64,000 nt of DNA from an uncultured Armatimonadota bacterium (GCA_903910385.1 CAIVZM010000033.1:62001-126000); one strand, 5' to 3'. Positions 40,370 to 49,929 are shown, numbered from the stretch's first letter. Translations and numbers: made by a program. Notes: a model not told the origin generated them from the sequence alone.

Positions 40370-42268
40370 TCACTTTTTCTTGATGAACTTATGTCGGGCA
40401 GGAGGACAATCGTCCTTCTTCTTTTTGCGCGCCGGCGCAATAGATTCATCACGGACATAGACCATGCGATCTAAAGCGGCAACCTGACTGGCAGTTCGCA
40501 GACGCGCCAGCGTGATGGTACTGATCGATCGAAACTTCGCGGGAGCGGGGGGAGCCTCCTGTTGCTGTTGCAATCCTCCGAGACCGCCACCGCCTCCTGC
40601 GCCACCACCCAGACCAGCAAGACCAAAACCTCCACCAGGAAAGCCGCTACCTGTCGCGCCACCACCAAACGGAGCGCCGCCGCCGCCGCCAGGGAAACCA
40701 CCGCCACCTGGAAAGCCGCCGCTACCAATACCGCCACCGCCGCCAACGCCCGCGCCCGGAACCATAGCGGCAATCAAGTTGGACGGCCCCTGACCATCCA
40801 CTTCCGCTACTGTCTCACAACGGATGACCTTACCGGCTTTGTAGGCAAACCAGATTGTCCTGTCGAGTTTCAGGTTGGCGTTACGCATGACTCCGCCGCC
40901 GCCATAGATCGGCACATTTGCAGAAGCATTGTAGGTTTGTTCAATGCGAGCGGTCTGGTAACCATCCTGCCATTCGAGACCAACCAGACGGTTTGTGGCA
41001 TTGACCATTGCAGGTTTGTCCACAGTCGCCCATTCCAGAATGACCGGTGTGACTGCATTCCAGGTCTGGTTGATACGTCGGTAACCGCCGCCCAGATTCG
41101 GCAACTGCAGAGCCACATAAGCGCCCGGCTTGGAAGCGTTACCGATACCTTGATCGACAACGAAGCCACTGGAAGTCAATACACGGTAACGAGATTTGAA
41201 GTCGTAAACCTGATTCAACAGAGCGGCGTTGCCATTTCCGGCGATGAACGTCCCATCCACGACCTTATCGCGTACGAAGTATGTTCCTGAATCGCTAAGA
41301 TCTTCGGGCGTGCTCTCGAAGGTCGCCCTGACATTCTGCACATCGAGGCTGAAAGGTCCGCTTGGCTGACCTGCTGACAGGTTACCTCCCCCACCGGGGA
41401 AACCGCCGCCAAACGGAGCGCCCCCGCCGCCGGGGAAGCCGCCGCCACCACCGGGGAAGCCGCCGCCGCCACCGGGGAAGCCACCACCACCACCGGGGAA
41501 GCCACCACCACCACCGGGGAAGCCGCCACCACCGCGCCGTCCACGACCGCCGCCGCCAAACGGGGCGCCCCCGCCGAAGGGGTTTCCACTACCGGAAGGG
41601 GCGCCCCCGCCGAAGGGGTTTCCACCGCCAAAGGGGTTCGAACCACCGGGGCGATTGAAATTCGCTCCCTGCGCGGCTTCAGAACGATCGCCGATGTATT
41701 TGACATTAGTGACCTGGTCGTACCGGACTTCTTCGCCCAGATTAAACCGGTAATTCATCAATATACCGCCAGACGGCATCTTCAGACCGCCTCGGTTAGC
41801 GACATTGACCGTCAGCGTCTGACGTCCGATACGTCGACCGGCGGCGTCATGGGCGATGAGTTCGATGGTATGTGTGCCATCTTCCACTGCGGTGCTGAGT
41901 TCTTCGCGCTTCGCTTTATCGGAGTCGCTTTCTCCGATGGTAGCGGCTTTAGTCGCCGAACCCTTGGTATCCCACAGAACAGTGACGGTCTGATTATTCG
42001 CCTCTACCAGATTCGTCTTGATGGCTTTGCCCGCAGGCGGAACCGCCAGACCGAACCGGAAACGATCATTAATCCCGACCTGCAAATAGGCCGCCTCGCG
42101 CAGAGCCGCGCGCGGAATCTGAATCCGCACCGTCTCGCGTACAGTCGCGCCATCGGCGGGCCGGGCGATACGGAATGGCGCCTGGGCGTTCGCCGGTTGA
42201 ATTATTGCGGCGACCGCGACGGCTCCAAACGCCGTCCCGATCAGCCGACGGGTAAAATAGCTCTGCAT
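40370..42268 (-). CDS. Secreted Gly-rich repeat protein
   Basis: A 632-aa exported protein. Signal peptide ends near 'QPANAQAPF'. Residues about 30-165 form an Ig-like domain beginning 'FRIARPADGATVRETVRIQI'. A very Gly-rich region of about 100 residues follows, with several 'NPFGGG' units and five consecutive 'GGGGFPG' repeats. A folded beta-type domain then runs to about residue 490, and a second Gly-rich block ('GGFPGGGG') comes before a basic C-terminus. Gly-rich flexible linkers of this sort occur in surface or matrix proteins. GGAGG precedes the ATG. A strong terminator closes the gene. No enzymatic motif was seen. Confidence 0.65.
   Translation of the reverse strand: MQSYFTRRLIGTAFGAVAVAAIIQPANAQAPFRIARPADGATVRETVRIQIPRAALREAAYLQVGINDRFRFGLAVPPAGKAIKTNLVEANNQTVTVLWDTKGSATKAATIGESDSDKAKREELSTAVEDGTHTIELIAHDAAGRRIGRQTLTVNVANRGGLKMPSGGILMNYRFNLGEEVRYDQVTNVKYIGDRSEAAQGANFNRPGGSNPFGGGNPFGGGAPSGSGNPFGGGAPFGGGGRGRRGGGGFPGGGGGFPGGGGGFPGGGGGFPGGGGGFPGGGGAPFGGGFPGGGGNLSAGQPSGPFSLDVQNVRATFESTPEDLSDSGTYFVRDKVVDGTFIAGNGNAALLNQVYDFKSRYRVLTSSGFVVDQGIGNASKPGAYVALQLPNLGGGYRRINQTWNAVTPVILEWATVDKPAMVNATNRLVGLEWQDGYQTARIEQTYNASANVPIYGGGGVMRNANLKLDRTIWFAYKAGKVIRCETVAEVDGQGPSNLIAAMVPGAGVGGGGGIGSGGFPGGGGFPGGGGGAPFGGGATGSGFPGGGFGLAGLGGGAGGGGGLGGLQQQQEAPPAPAKFRSISTITLARLRTASQVAALDRMVYVRDESIAPARKKKKDDCPPARHKFIKKK
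41391..41535. repeat. 21-bp tandem repeats encoding GGGGFPG
   Basis: About five imperfect 21-bp units inside the Gly-rich secreted gene, differing mainly at third codon positions. They are prone to length variation. A second, less regular block lies at about 40590-40750. Confidence 0.75.
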
Positions 42269-42375
42269 TCTGCCTCCGTGGGTCTTGCTCGTCTCCTATA
42301 TTGTACCCCGCACCGGACGAATCCTTCATTCCCTTATAATTGTTGAGAGGATTCGTTCGTTAATGTGCCACCCGA

Positions 42376-43071
42376 TCAGCGCCCTACCGGTATACCGCCG
42401 GGAGGAGAGCCATTCTCAGACTCGATTATCTTTGTTCGTGCTGGTAAAGCGAAACGGGAGTCATCCAGTGATACATTCAACTTAATGTTCTTGACTTCCA
42501 GCGAGGTCACGCCGCCTTCGTTCGTCAGAATCGTCTTGACCGGCAAGCGAAAACCAGTTTTATTCCCGATATACACTTTGCCGCCGGTCTTTGAATCCAG
42601 ATAAACGGTAGTGGGGATTCCTCCCACTTTCTCCTCGCCGATCTTTTTCGCCGTCGCCATACGCTCGCGCACCTGAGCGAACGCCAGCTTGAGCGCCCCA
42701 TCGACTCCGCCCTTGAACGATTGTTTCATCGCATTCTTGTTGACGGGGATATACAGAAAGACGCCTTTATCGTTCGCCAGATAGCGCACTTCGCCGACCA
42801 TCTGATCTGAATAATCCAATCGCGCCTTCTCGCCCTTGATCTCAACCTTGTAGGAGCGCACCAACGGATTACCGCCTTTAGGTGCAATGGTCTGGGTGAC
42901 AGTGAAGGTAGCCGATTGGGCAAGATTCGCCCGCGAAATCGTGAATCCGTCCGTCTTCTTCTCAGGCGCCTCTTGCGCTCCGGCAACCCCGATTGCGCCG
43001 TTCAACCCGGCGATTACTGCAAGGACGACCACAGTTACCGCAACCGTCCGTTTTTGAAATTGTAAAGTCAT
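42376..43071 (-). CDS. LolA-like outer-membrane lipoprotein-sorting protein
   Basis: A 231-aa exported protein with a signal peptide (cleavage near 'GVAGAQEA'). The mature part has the features of the LolA/LolB-like half-barrel used to carry hydrophobic molecules: 'TFTVTQTIAPKGGNPLVRSY', 'VEIKGEKARLDYS', 'RYLANDKGVFLYIPVNKNAM', 'GIPTTVYLDSKTGGKVYIGN' and 'RLPVKTILTNEGG'. Such proteins ferry lipoproteins or probe lipids in the periplasm; this variant is DUF-like rather than classical LolA. It starts 9 nt after the end of the DUF2007 gene, so the two and nth probably form one transcript. Confidence 0.65.
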   Translation of the reverse strand: MTLQFQKRTVAVTVVVLAVIAGLNGAIGVAGAQEAPEKKTDGFTISRANLAQSATFTVTQTIAPKGGNPLVRSYKVEIKGEKARLDYSDQMVGEVRYLANDKGVFLYIPVNKNAMKQSFKGGVDGALKLAFAQVRERMATAKKIGEEKVGGIPTTVYLDSKTGGKVYIGNKTGFRLPVKTILTNEGGVTSLEVKNIKLNVSLDDSRFALPARTKIIESENGSPPGGIPVGR

Positions 43072-43080
43072 ATTATTGTG

Positions 43081-43425
43081 TCACACATCAGGATGCGACG
43101 ACTTCATCGCCGCAACCATCAACTCTAAATCACTGATATCGTTGCCTTCCGTCTCCAGAGACGCCAGCAAAAACCTTGCGCGTTCGGCATAAGGCGCGGG
43201 AACATACACTTCGCCGCCGACCCCTTCTCCTAATGCCAATCCTGCGCCGGACGTTCCGAATTTTCCCGTCATCGCCGGGATTCCTTCCGCCTCCAGCGCC
43301 TGACGCGCAATCTCGGCGGCGATGGCATCCATTGATGTGAAAACAGTCACCGGGCCTTCGATGAACGCAACATCCGGTAATTCGCTCAATATTTCCTCGT
43401 GAGACGCGCTATTCATACCGCCCAT
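43081..43425 (-). CDS. DUF2007 domain protein
   Basis: A 114-aa protein built around one DUF2007 domain: 'VTVFTSMDAIAAEIARQALE' then 'AEGIPAMTGKFG' and 'GGEVYVPAPYAERARFLLAS'. The fold is a ferredoxin-like alpha/beta unit that has been called a putative signal-transducing protein; no activity is established. GGAAAGG precedes the ATG by 9 nt. It lies between nth and the LolA-like gene in the same direction with very small gaps (22 and 9 nt). Confidence 0.75.
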   Translation of the reverse strand: MGGMNSASHEEILSELPDVAFIEGPVTVFTSMDAIAAEIARQALEAEGIPAMTGKFGTSGAGLALGEGVGGEVYVPAPYAERARFLLASLETEGNDISDLELMVAAMKSSHPDV

Positions 43426-43447
43426 ACTGCGAGACCTTTCCTTTAGT

Positions 43448-44230
43448 TTATACGGATTTCGCGGAAGGTAACGTTTCCGTACCGTCGCGCCCTGTCATAC
43501 GGTAGTAGTCGCACTTTTCTTGCAGGACGCAACGCTCACAGCGAGGACGTTGCGCCGTGCAAACGCGACGACCATGCCTTATCAAATGGATATGAAAGGG
43601 ATAGACTTGCTCCGGTTTCAGCAGGGACGCCAGCGCATCATGCGCCTTCGCTTCGCCGATCTTTCGCTCGATCAGTCCGAGACGATGGGATATGCGAAAC
43701 ACATGCGTATCTACGGGCAATACCGGCTTTCCCAGCGAGAACAGCATCACGCATGCCATCGTCTTTGGACCGACGCCGGGATAGGAACGAAGGTAGGCGC
43801 TGGCTTCTTCCGTCGGCAGGGCATCCAGAAAATCCAGACGGGTCGATCCAGTCTGGTCATAGATCGCCTGGAGGACGTTTTTGATACGGGGCGCTTTCGC
43901 CGCCGCCAGGCCGCCACCGCGAATCGCCTCGGTGATTTCTTCTACCGGGGCGACCCGTACCGCATCCCAGTTCGGAAATCGTCGCCGTAGAGTATCGAAC
44001 GCCTTCTCACTGTTTTTATCGGAGGTATGCTGTGAGAGAATAGTGGCGATCAACGCCCCGGTAGGATCCGCATGGGAACGCCAGACCGGAAACCCGTACT
44101 CCGCATTCAGAGTCTGGCACACCCAGTCCGCTTTGGAACGACGCGCTTTTTCCCCTACGATCTTTCCTGTTTTTAAGCCTGTTTTCCGGACGGTTACCTT
44201 CTTCGTTTTTTGTGTTTCCGGGTCTATCAT
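43448..44230 (-). CDS. nth: Endonuclease III-like DNA glycosylase/AP lyase
   Basis: Base-excision repair enzyme that removes oxidised pyrimidines and cuts at the abasic site. 260 aa. The HhH-GPD motif 'LRSYPGVGPKTMACVMLFSL' contains catalytic Lys156, with catalytic Asp174 in 'PVDTHVFRISHRLGL'. The C-terminal [4Fe-4S] loop is intact: Cys224-x6-Cys231-x2-Cys234-x5-Cys240. An extra basic N-terminal tail of about 30 residues ('KTKKVTVRKTGLKTGK') precedes the glycosylase core and may help DNA binding. A bifunctional enzyme is expected because both Lys and Asp are present. Confidence 0.93.
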   Translation of the reverse strand: MIDPETQKTKKVTVRKTGLKTGKIVGEKARRSKADWVCQTLNAEYGFPVWRSHADPTGALIATILSQHTSDKNSEKAFDTLRRRFPNWDAVRVAPVEEITEAIRGGGLAAAKAPRIKNVLQAIYDQTGSTRLDFLDALPTEEASAYLRSYPGVGPKTMACVMLFSLGKPVLPVDTHVFRISHRLGLIERKIGEAKAHDALASLLKPEQVYPFHIHLIRHGRRVCTAQRPRCERCVLQEKCDYYRMTGRDGTETLPSAKSV

Positions 44231-44244
44231 GCCTCCATTACCCG

Positions 44245-45567
44245 CTACCTCTCCAATGCCGCATTTTCGAGACTATTACGAGCGGAAGCCGCCTTGACCG
44301 ATTGGTCACTGAATGTAAACGCATATGCGATAGCGCATAGAGTGGTGAGCACGGCAGGAAGAATGAACACCGGCGCCCAGTTTGTCACGCCGTCTTTCGT
44401 GTAATATTCCATGACCCAGCCGCAGAAAAGGCTTCCCAGCCAGTTGCCCAGACCCAGCGTTATCAGATTGAGCAGGTTTTGCGCCGAAGACCGAATGTCT
44501 TTCGGGGCGACCCGATCAACATAGAGTTGCTGTACCACGAGGACAAAAGCGTATCCAAAACCGTGCAACGCCAGAGACGCGATCACGAGCCAGGCGGGTT
44601 GCCCGATGGAAAAAATAAAATAACGCAACGGCCACGCGAAACTACCCACCAGCAGACACCAGCGCATTCCTTTTGATGGTAACCAGAGCGGTAACATCAG
44701 GGAAAGTGCGGCGATTTCCGCTACCTGAGAAATAGACTTGATGGGCGCGATATATTCGTGCGAGACTTTGGTGAACGCCCCACTTTCCAAAAACGGCCCT
44801 GACAGCAGATAGAAGAATTGGAATTCCGTCGCCGCGACAAAGGAGATCACCATAAAGACCGCAAAACCCGGCACTGTTTTGAAAAGGCTGAACGCCTTAC
44901 GGAACGCGAGCGGGTCTGTCTTGGCGGCGGAGGGTGGAGTATTGGGCAAGAACAGAGAGAATATCGCCATCGCCACCCCGAGGATAGCGGTCAACTGCAT
45001 CTCAGCGATGGGGCCAGTCTTTCCCGAAGAATCCGCGCCGCTCATGGTCATATAGCCGAGTAGGATAAACGCGGAAACGATCCACCCGATAGTGCCTGCG
45101 GTGCGGATCCAGGAAAATTCCCGTTCCTTGCCCGCCTCATCCAGACCGGCGCGGTCAATGTGATGGAATGCGATGGCATTCGTGACGCCCAGAGTCGGCG
45201 CGAACAGTAGCGCCCAGATGAACAGTCCCCAGAAGTAACCGCCCGACGTCGTTTGTGTCGCCATCCACCAGGCTACGCCGGCTGCCAGTAGATGGGCGAC
45301 CGATAAAAATCGTTGCGCGGGCATGAACCGGTCAGCGAGTTGCCCACCGAGGAAGGGCGTAATAATACAGGCGAGCCACATGCCGCCGTAGATATTACCG
45401 ATTTCGCCACCGGGGATCGCCCGGTTGGTCAGGGTAGCCGACAGAATCGGCATCCATGCCCCCCAAACGGCATACTCCAGAAACATCATTCCTGCGAGTA
45501 ATCCTCGTAACCGCGTCCGTGCCGGTGCACCCACATCTTCCTGTGCCGGAGAAACCGTACTTGCCAT
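44245..45567 (-). CDS. MFS nucleoside permease-like transporter
   Basis: A 440-aa, 12-helix permease. It resembles the nucleoside:H+ symporter family (NupG/XapB): N-terminal 'LAGMMFLEYAVWGAWMPILS', 'ACIITPFLGGQLADRFM', 'LFAPTLGVTNAIAFHHIDRA' and 'SWIRTAGTIGWIVSAFILLG'. The VRVxGTIGW-like stretch is typical. Import of nucleosides would supply substrate for DeoC-type catabolism, but deoC is 39 kb away. A short gap to nth (14 bp) suggests co-transcription. Start ATG 45567. The substrate assignment is moderate. Confidence 0.75.
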   Translation of the reverse strand: MASTVSPAQEDVGAPARTRLRGLLAGMMFLEYAVWGAWMPILSATLTNRAIPGGEIGNIYGGMWLACIITPFLGGQLADRFMPAQRFLSVAHLLAAGVAWWMATQTTSGGYFWGLFIWALLFAPTLGVTNAIAFHHIDRAGLDEAGKEREFSWIRTAGTIGWIVSAFILLGYMTMSGADSSGKTGPIAEMQLTAILGVAMAIFSLFLPNTPPSAAKTDPLAFRKAFSLFKTVPGFAVFMVISFVAATEFQFFYLLSGPFLESGAFTKVSHEYIAPIKSISQVAEIAALSLMLPLWLPSKGMRWCLLVGSFAWPLRYFIFSIGQPAWLVIASLALHGFGYAFVLVVQQLYVDRVAPKDIRSSAQNLLNLITLGLGNWLGSLFCGWVMEYYTKDGVTNWAPVFILPAVLTTLCAIAYAFTFSDQSVKAASARNSLENAALER

Positions 45568-45726
45568 GCCCTGTCCGCCCCCTTACTTCACTTTGGCGTA
45601 CATTACGCCATAGAAAGCCAAAATCCTTCGCGGATGCGTCTCAGGCTTTCCCCTTTACCAAAAGGACGCCCCGGCGACGCATCCCACAGTGCAAAAGTGG
45701 AGCGAACTATTCCTCGGACTACCCTG

Positions 45727-46497
45727 CTACTGCAAGGCGTTCCATTGATTGGGGGTTGTGGAACCGTTGCCCAGAGTATCCAGCAACCCGACATATTTGA
45801 CGTGCCCATCGGCGTATACCGACAGGAACGCCTTGCCGGGGATATTGAAGCCGCGTGCGCCCGAGTGACGGTTCCCATCTACCTTTCGGTTCAGACTGAG
45901 CGGCGTATCGTAGGAAAGCGGCAGAATACGGGCGCTCCCCTCTCCTTTTTCGATCCGGCTATCCGCCAAAGCGATGGTGGTGGAAGGTGATGTAATCGCG
46001 CTGAGCGGACGACCGGCGACGCCATATCCGGCATCAGGGTCGGTGCTCAGCGATGGGGTCGAATATCCGTATCCATAGGTCTGCGTATCGTAGTATTGCC
46101 CCCCAACGAATTTCGCCAGACGCACAGTAGAGTCCGGGCAGTTGAATAACCCCTCGTTTTTGATGTAGGGAATAATCATATCCGCCCACCGGGGGCCATC
46201 ATTCCCAAAATAGCCGATATAGCCCGCAGTCCCTGCGCCGAAACTGTATGGGGGCAGGGTTTCATCGGCGTCCTGCGCGTACATCATCAGCGCCATCCCG
46301 ATCTGTTTCTGATTGGAAAGACAGACGCTCTGCCGCGCTTTTTCTCGCGCCTGAGCAAACACGGGGAAAAGCATCTGCGCCAGAATAGCGATTATAGCAA
46401 TAACTACCAGCAGTTCGATCAGAGTAAACCCTGATGCGTTGCGATTTCTTGCCGTTCGAGCGCTCCCGAAATGGGCGGCAGGCATTTTGTTGTTCAT
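45727..46497 (-). CDS. Prepilin-type N-terminal cleavage/methylation protein (DUF1559-like)
   Basis: A pseudopilin-like membrane protein of 256 aa. The type III signal '[20 protein letters not shown]' is perfect, with the prepilin peptidase site at Gly-Phe and Glu at +5. It is followed by '[20 protein letters not shown]', '[20 protein letters not shown]' and the closing '[14 protein letters not shown]'. This layout is greatly expanded in Planctomycetes, Verrucomicrobia and Armatimonadota, where its role is not known. The start ATG 46497 is chosen because GGAAGAGG precedes it by 9 nt. No other type II or type IV pilus genes are nearby. Confidence 0.88.
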   Translation of the reverse strand: MNNKMPAAHFGSARTARNRNASGFTLIELLVVIAIIAILAQMLFPVFAQAREKARQSVCLSNQKQIGMALMMYAQDADETLPPYSFGAGTAGYIGYFGNDGPRWADMIIPYIKNEGLFNCPDSTVRLAKFVGGQYYDTQTYGYGYSTPSLSTDPDAGYGVAGRPLSAITSPSTTIALADSRIEKGEGSARILPLSYDTPLSLNRKVDGNRHSGARGFNIPGKAFLSVYADGHVKYVGLLDTLGNGSTTPNQWNALQ

Positions 46498-46536
46498 TCG
46501 ATTCATCCTCTTCCGATTCAATCTGTATTGAGTATT

Positions 46537-47157
46537 TTACGCTCCGGGTGTATTACCCTGATTGTTTCCACCACCATAACCGCCGCCGCGTTCCCGACGG
46601 CGCGATTGCCATTGTTCACGCATCTTTTGTCGGAAGACATCGAGTTTTGCCATCTGATCAGGCGACAGGATTTTCGCCATTTCTTTCTGTTGTGCGGCGC
46701 GTAGCTGTTGCATTTGAGCCTGTTTTTCTTCGCGGGACATTTTCGGATTGCGGAACATATCCCGCATCAGCGGCCGTGAACTTGCCTGAATCGCCTGCAC
46801 CTGCTTTGCCTGTGCGGGCGTCAATCCCACCTCTTTGGTCATCGCTTCCATCATTCGGGCACGCATCTGTTCGCCGCCCTGCCCGCCGCCCCAGCGACCC
46901 CCGCCACCGTTGCCTCGACCGCCCTGTCCACCAGAACCGCCATAGCCACCAGAACCGCCCGCCATTGCCGCGCCATTTGCGCCCGGTTGACGACTTGCAA
47001 ATTGCTTTTCGATTTCCATCGCCGCTTTACGGTCTGCGGCTTCCTGCCACATTCCGAAGCCCCAGCGACCCAGCGGAATCAACAGCGCTATAGCGATAAT
47101 CGCGCTGCCGATCAGGTACCGGTTTCGGATTGAGAGATTGTTCCAACTGCCCAGCAT
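46537..47157 (-). CDS. Membrane-anchored LTPAQ (Spy/CpxP-like) protein with Gly-rich linker
   Basis: A 206-aa protein with one N-terminal transmembrane helix ('YLIGSAIIAIALLIPLGRWG'), a Gly-rich linker (about residues 55-95) and a helical periplasmic domain: 'MMEAMTKEVGLTPAQAKQVQ', 'SREEKQAQMQQLRAAQQKEM' and 'ILSPDQMAKLDVFRQKMREQ'. The 'LTPAQ...SPDQ' spacing matches Spy/CpxP-type LTxxQ chaperones that sense envelope stress, though the fold is only inferred. GGAGGG precedes the ATG by 5 nt. It is encoded just upstream of the prepilin-like gene. Confidence 0.6.
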   Translation of the reverse strand: MLGSWNNLSIRNRYLIGSAIIAIALLIPLGRWGFGMWQEAADRKAAMEIEKQFASRQPGANGAAMAGGSGGYGGSGGQGGRGNGGGGRWGGGQGGEQMRARMMEAMTKEVGLTPAQAKQVQAIQASSRPLMRDMFRNPKMSREEKQAQMQQLRAAQQKEMAKILSPDQMAKLDVFRQKMREQWQSRRRERGGGYGGGNNQGNTPGA

Positions 47158-47346
47158 AGGTCCCTCCTTGAATACATTGCGGATAGTCTCCGCCCGTTTT
47201 CCGTTGACGCAATCTCAAAAGATAAGTTCATCCGGTATTTATTGATTTTTCGCTGATGCAACGGATAAACAGACTCCGTACAGCGACCCGGTCCACCGTG
47301 ATTATTACGTTCGGAATCGTAAAGTTGGAGGAAAACGACCTTATCG

Positions 47347-48768
47347 GTGCGAATACCCTACGATATGAAAGTCACCCATGTGGGACTGCGAACGACGGAA
47401 GCGGCGCGTTCGGCGGGACGCGCGGAATTGACGCCGGAACTGCTGGCGGCGAGCGGGGCGCGTTACTCGCGTAATAACGAGGGGTTAGAGGCGATACTTT
47501 CCCGGATCGATCCGCAAAACCTCGACAAATCCGTCGATTCCATCTTCCGCATGATCGACTACGGACATCAGTCCATCGCGGATATGTCTCCGGTAGCGCT
47601 GTTTCTGGATAATATTTCTCTCTACCTCGCCTACTACCTGTGGACGATCTGCCCGACGGCAGGCGGTCAGGAATCTTCCACCCGCTACATCAAACTGACT
47701 CCCGACGCCCTGATGGACGCCGAGGAACTGGGCATTCCCGACAATCGCCGTACCGAATGGCAGGACGGGAACCAGATCGCATTCGCGGCGTACCAGTCCG
47801 CCCTCGTATTCTGGGAACGGATTGCGGAAGAAAACCAGGAATTGACCCGTATTCCCCGCAGTCTTCAGGAAGATACCTCCGATAAAGCCCGGAAGACAGT
47901 CGCCCGGATGCGGCGCAACTACGCCTTTGATCGCGCCCGGTACTTTTTACCTGTCGGGGCGAAGACCAATGTCATGCTGATGATGTCGGCGCGGGGGTGG
48001 GTGACAGCGGCGCAACATCTCCTCTCGCATCCGCTCTTCGAGGCGCGAGCGCTGGGAAAAATGGTGCAGGACGAACTGGGATTGGCGACTCCGAGGTTGC
48101 TCCGGCACGCTACCGCGCAACGCTCCTATTCCGCCGGTCTGGAACGGGAATTTGCGATTCTGGCACAGCAAGCGGGAGCGAATTCTACCCCGCAGCTGGA
48201 ACGAAGCGAACCGCCCTATGATCATCCGCCGACGGCGGCGCTGGATGTCTCTCTGCCCGTCGGGGTTACGCCCGACGATCTGCGGGAAGACCTTGCCTTC
48301 CACGACAACCGTTACGCGTACTTCGGCGAGAGGTTACGTCGCACCATTGTCCGCTTTGGCTGGGAAGCGGTATCGTTCGCCGAGATTCGGGATTTGAATC
48401 GCCATCGCACCGGAGCCAAATACTGCCCCTTGCTCCCGGTCGGCTTCTACCATGCCGCCGATCAACTTCCCGCCCCGAATGCGGACTATGAAGCTTCCGG
48501 CAAAATGGGCAGGGACGCTTCCCGTAAGGCGCGACAACTCCTCGCTTCCGGCGACCCGACGGCATTGTATTACGCCTTACTCGGGACGCAATATCCCTTT
48601 GAGCATGTCACCACCGCCGACAAGTTCCTCTATGAAGCGGAACTTCGCACCGGGACAGGGGCGCACTACCGCTACGCCCTGCACCTTCACGACGCCCTTG
48701 CTCTCTGGTATCAGCGCTTCCCCGAAACCAGAGGTCTGGTTCTGGAAGGAAGCGCCGAACCCGAATAA
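47347..48768 (+). CDS. Two-domain ThyX-like (flavin-dependent thymidylate synthase-like) protein
   Basis: A 473-aa protein with two halves that each resemble ThyX. First half: 'VTHVGLRTTEAARSAGRAEL', 'MIDYGHQSIADMSPVALFLD' (the GHxS region) and 'QESSTRYIKL' (the S-x-RY end of the ThyX motif), but without RHR. Second half: 'RRTIVRFGWEAVSFAEIRDL' and 'NRHRTGAKYCPLLPVGFY', which does carry RHR. ThyX normally is ~220 aa with RHRx7S in one chain. Flavin-dependent dTMP synthesis is possible but a changed function is equally likely. GGAGGA lies 14 nt before the GTG at 47347 and 32 nt before an ATG at 47365, so the start is unsure. It converges with a TPR gene. Confidence 0.65.
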   Translation: MRIPYDMKVTHVGLRTTEAARSAGRAELTPELLAASGARYSRNNEGLEAILSRIDPQNLDKSVDSIFRMIDYGHQSIADMSPVALFLDNISLYLAYYLWTICPTAGGQESSTRYIKLTPDALMDAEELGIPDNRRTEWQDGNQIAFAAYQSALVFWERIAEENQELTRIPRSLQEDTSDKARKTVARMRRNYAFDRARYFLPVGAKTNVMLMMSARGWVTAAQHLLSHPLFEARALGKMVQDELGLATPRLLRHATAQRSYSAGLEREFAILAQQAGANSTPQLERSEPPYDHPPTAALDVSLPVGVTPDDLREDLAFHDNRYAYFGERLRRTIVRFGWEAVSFAEIRDLNRHRTGAKYCPLLPVGFYHAADQLPAPNADYEASGKMGRDASRKARQLLASGDPTALYYALLGTQYPFEHVTTADKFLYEAELRTGTGAHYRYALHLHDALALWYQRFPETRGLVLEGSAEPE

Positions 48769-48780
48769 CGCCAAGCGTCG

Positions 48781-49929
48781 TTACTTTTTATCGTTGCTCC
48801 AGGCGATCCGCATCGACTCGCACTGGGCGAGTCCATAGGAGGACCCGACCTGAGCGTACAATGCATGGGCTTCGTTCAGGAGACGATGCGCTTGCGCCAC
48901 ATCGCCCTCACGACGAGCGACTTCCGCCAGGGAAAGCAACGGCGCCGCTCTGGTGATAGGCCCATTCGATGTAGATAATGACGAATGCGATTCTTCCGCC
49001 AGACGCTTCGCTTCCGCGAGATCGTCCCGTTTCAGAGCGATTTTCGCCAGCCGATTGTTAAAACGCCCTATCCAGAAGCCCTCAGCCTTTGCCTGCCAGA
49101 CGGCGAGACCCTCACGGTAAAGACGATCCGCTTCCGCCGTTTCGCCCTGCTCCAGAGCGATATCGCCCAGTATCCCCAACGCATCCGCCCGCGATTCGAG
49201 TTTGCCATTCTTCTCATACAGGCGGATCGCATCCTGCGTCAGTTGCCGCGCTAATGCCGACGACCCTTCCTCGAACGCCACCTGACCCGATACCTTCAAA
49301 CAATCGGCGATTCCCGTTTCCTCATTCTCCTTTTGTCGCAGGGAAAGAGAATCGTTCAGGCAGGACTTCGCTTCTTTGTAGCGTCCCTGAATCCGCAGAT
49401 AATCGCCGAAACGGTAGAGAATATCGGCCTCTTTGAGCGGTTCGCCATGGCTGTCGCGATGGAGAGTGAGGGCTTCCTGCAACGCCTTTTCCGCTTCAGT
49501 GCGGTTGCCCAACATCAGTTGCGTTTCGTAAAGATCGGTCAGAACCCGGACTTCGCCTTTCGCATCGCCGATTTCATGGAACGCTCTCCGCGCCTCCTCG
49601 TAACCGGCAAGAGAAAGGAGACCGCCTCCCCGGTTTTCGTCGTGCGCCGTCTTCGCCAGTTCGCACAGGGCGTTGGCAACGGCGCGTTTTTCGTCAGGCG
49701 TTGTCGCCTTCCGGCTTTGCGTGATAAGTTCCGCAAGTCGCTGCTCATCCTCTTTCAATGTCCGACCCGAAAGCGGTATTAGCGCCCCCACCGGCTTCGG
49801 TGTAGGCGCAACCGTCACCTTAACCGTTTCTTCTATTCCGGTATGACGTCCGTTTTGCCAGACAATCGCCGCCGCCGCGAACGCCAGCACGAACGCAATC
49901 CCTGCCCTGCCCCAACGTTTCCCTATCAT
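48781..49929 (-). CDS. Membrane-anchored TPR protein coupled to BTAD regulator
   Basis: A 382-aa protein with an N-terminal transmembrane or signal segment ('AGIAFVLAFAAAAIVWQNG') and six or more tetratricopeptide repeats from about residue 95 on ('ADILYRFGDYLRIQGRYKEA', 'DALGILGDIALEQGETAEAD'). The repeats likely bind protein partners on the outer face of the inner membrane. Its ATG lies inside the end of the BTAD-TPR gene (ATGA overlap, 49926-49929), so the two proteins are translationally coupled and should act together, possibly as a sensor and its cytoplasmic regulator; that is inference. Confidence 0.7.
   Translation of the reverse strand: MIGKRWGRAGIAFVLAFAAAAIVWQNGRHTGIEETVKVTVAPTPKPVGALIPLSGRTLKEDEQRLAELITQSRKATTPDEKRAVANALCELAKTAHDENRGGGLLSLAGYEEARRAFHEIGDAKGEVRVLTDLYETQLMLGNRTEAEKALQEALTLHRDSHGEPLKEADILYRFGDYLRIQGRYKEAKSCLNDSLSLRQKENEETGIADCLKVSGQVAFEEGSSALARQLTQDAIRLYEKNGKLESRADALGILGDIALEQGETAEADRLYREGLAVWQAKAEGFWIGRFNNRLAKIALKRDDLAEAKRLAEESHSSLSTSNGPITRAAPLLSLAEVARREGDVAQAHRLLNEAHALYAQVGSSYGLAQCESMRIAWSNDKK

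Noticed and set aside
41391-41535. CRISPR-like appearance of regular short repeats
   Set aside because: Units are contiguous 21-bp codon repeats without spacers inside a secreted-protein gene; no cas genes are present.
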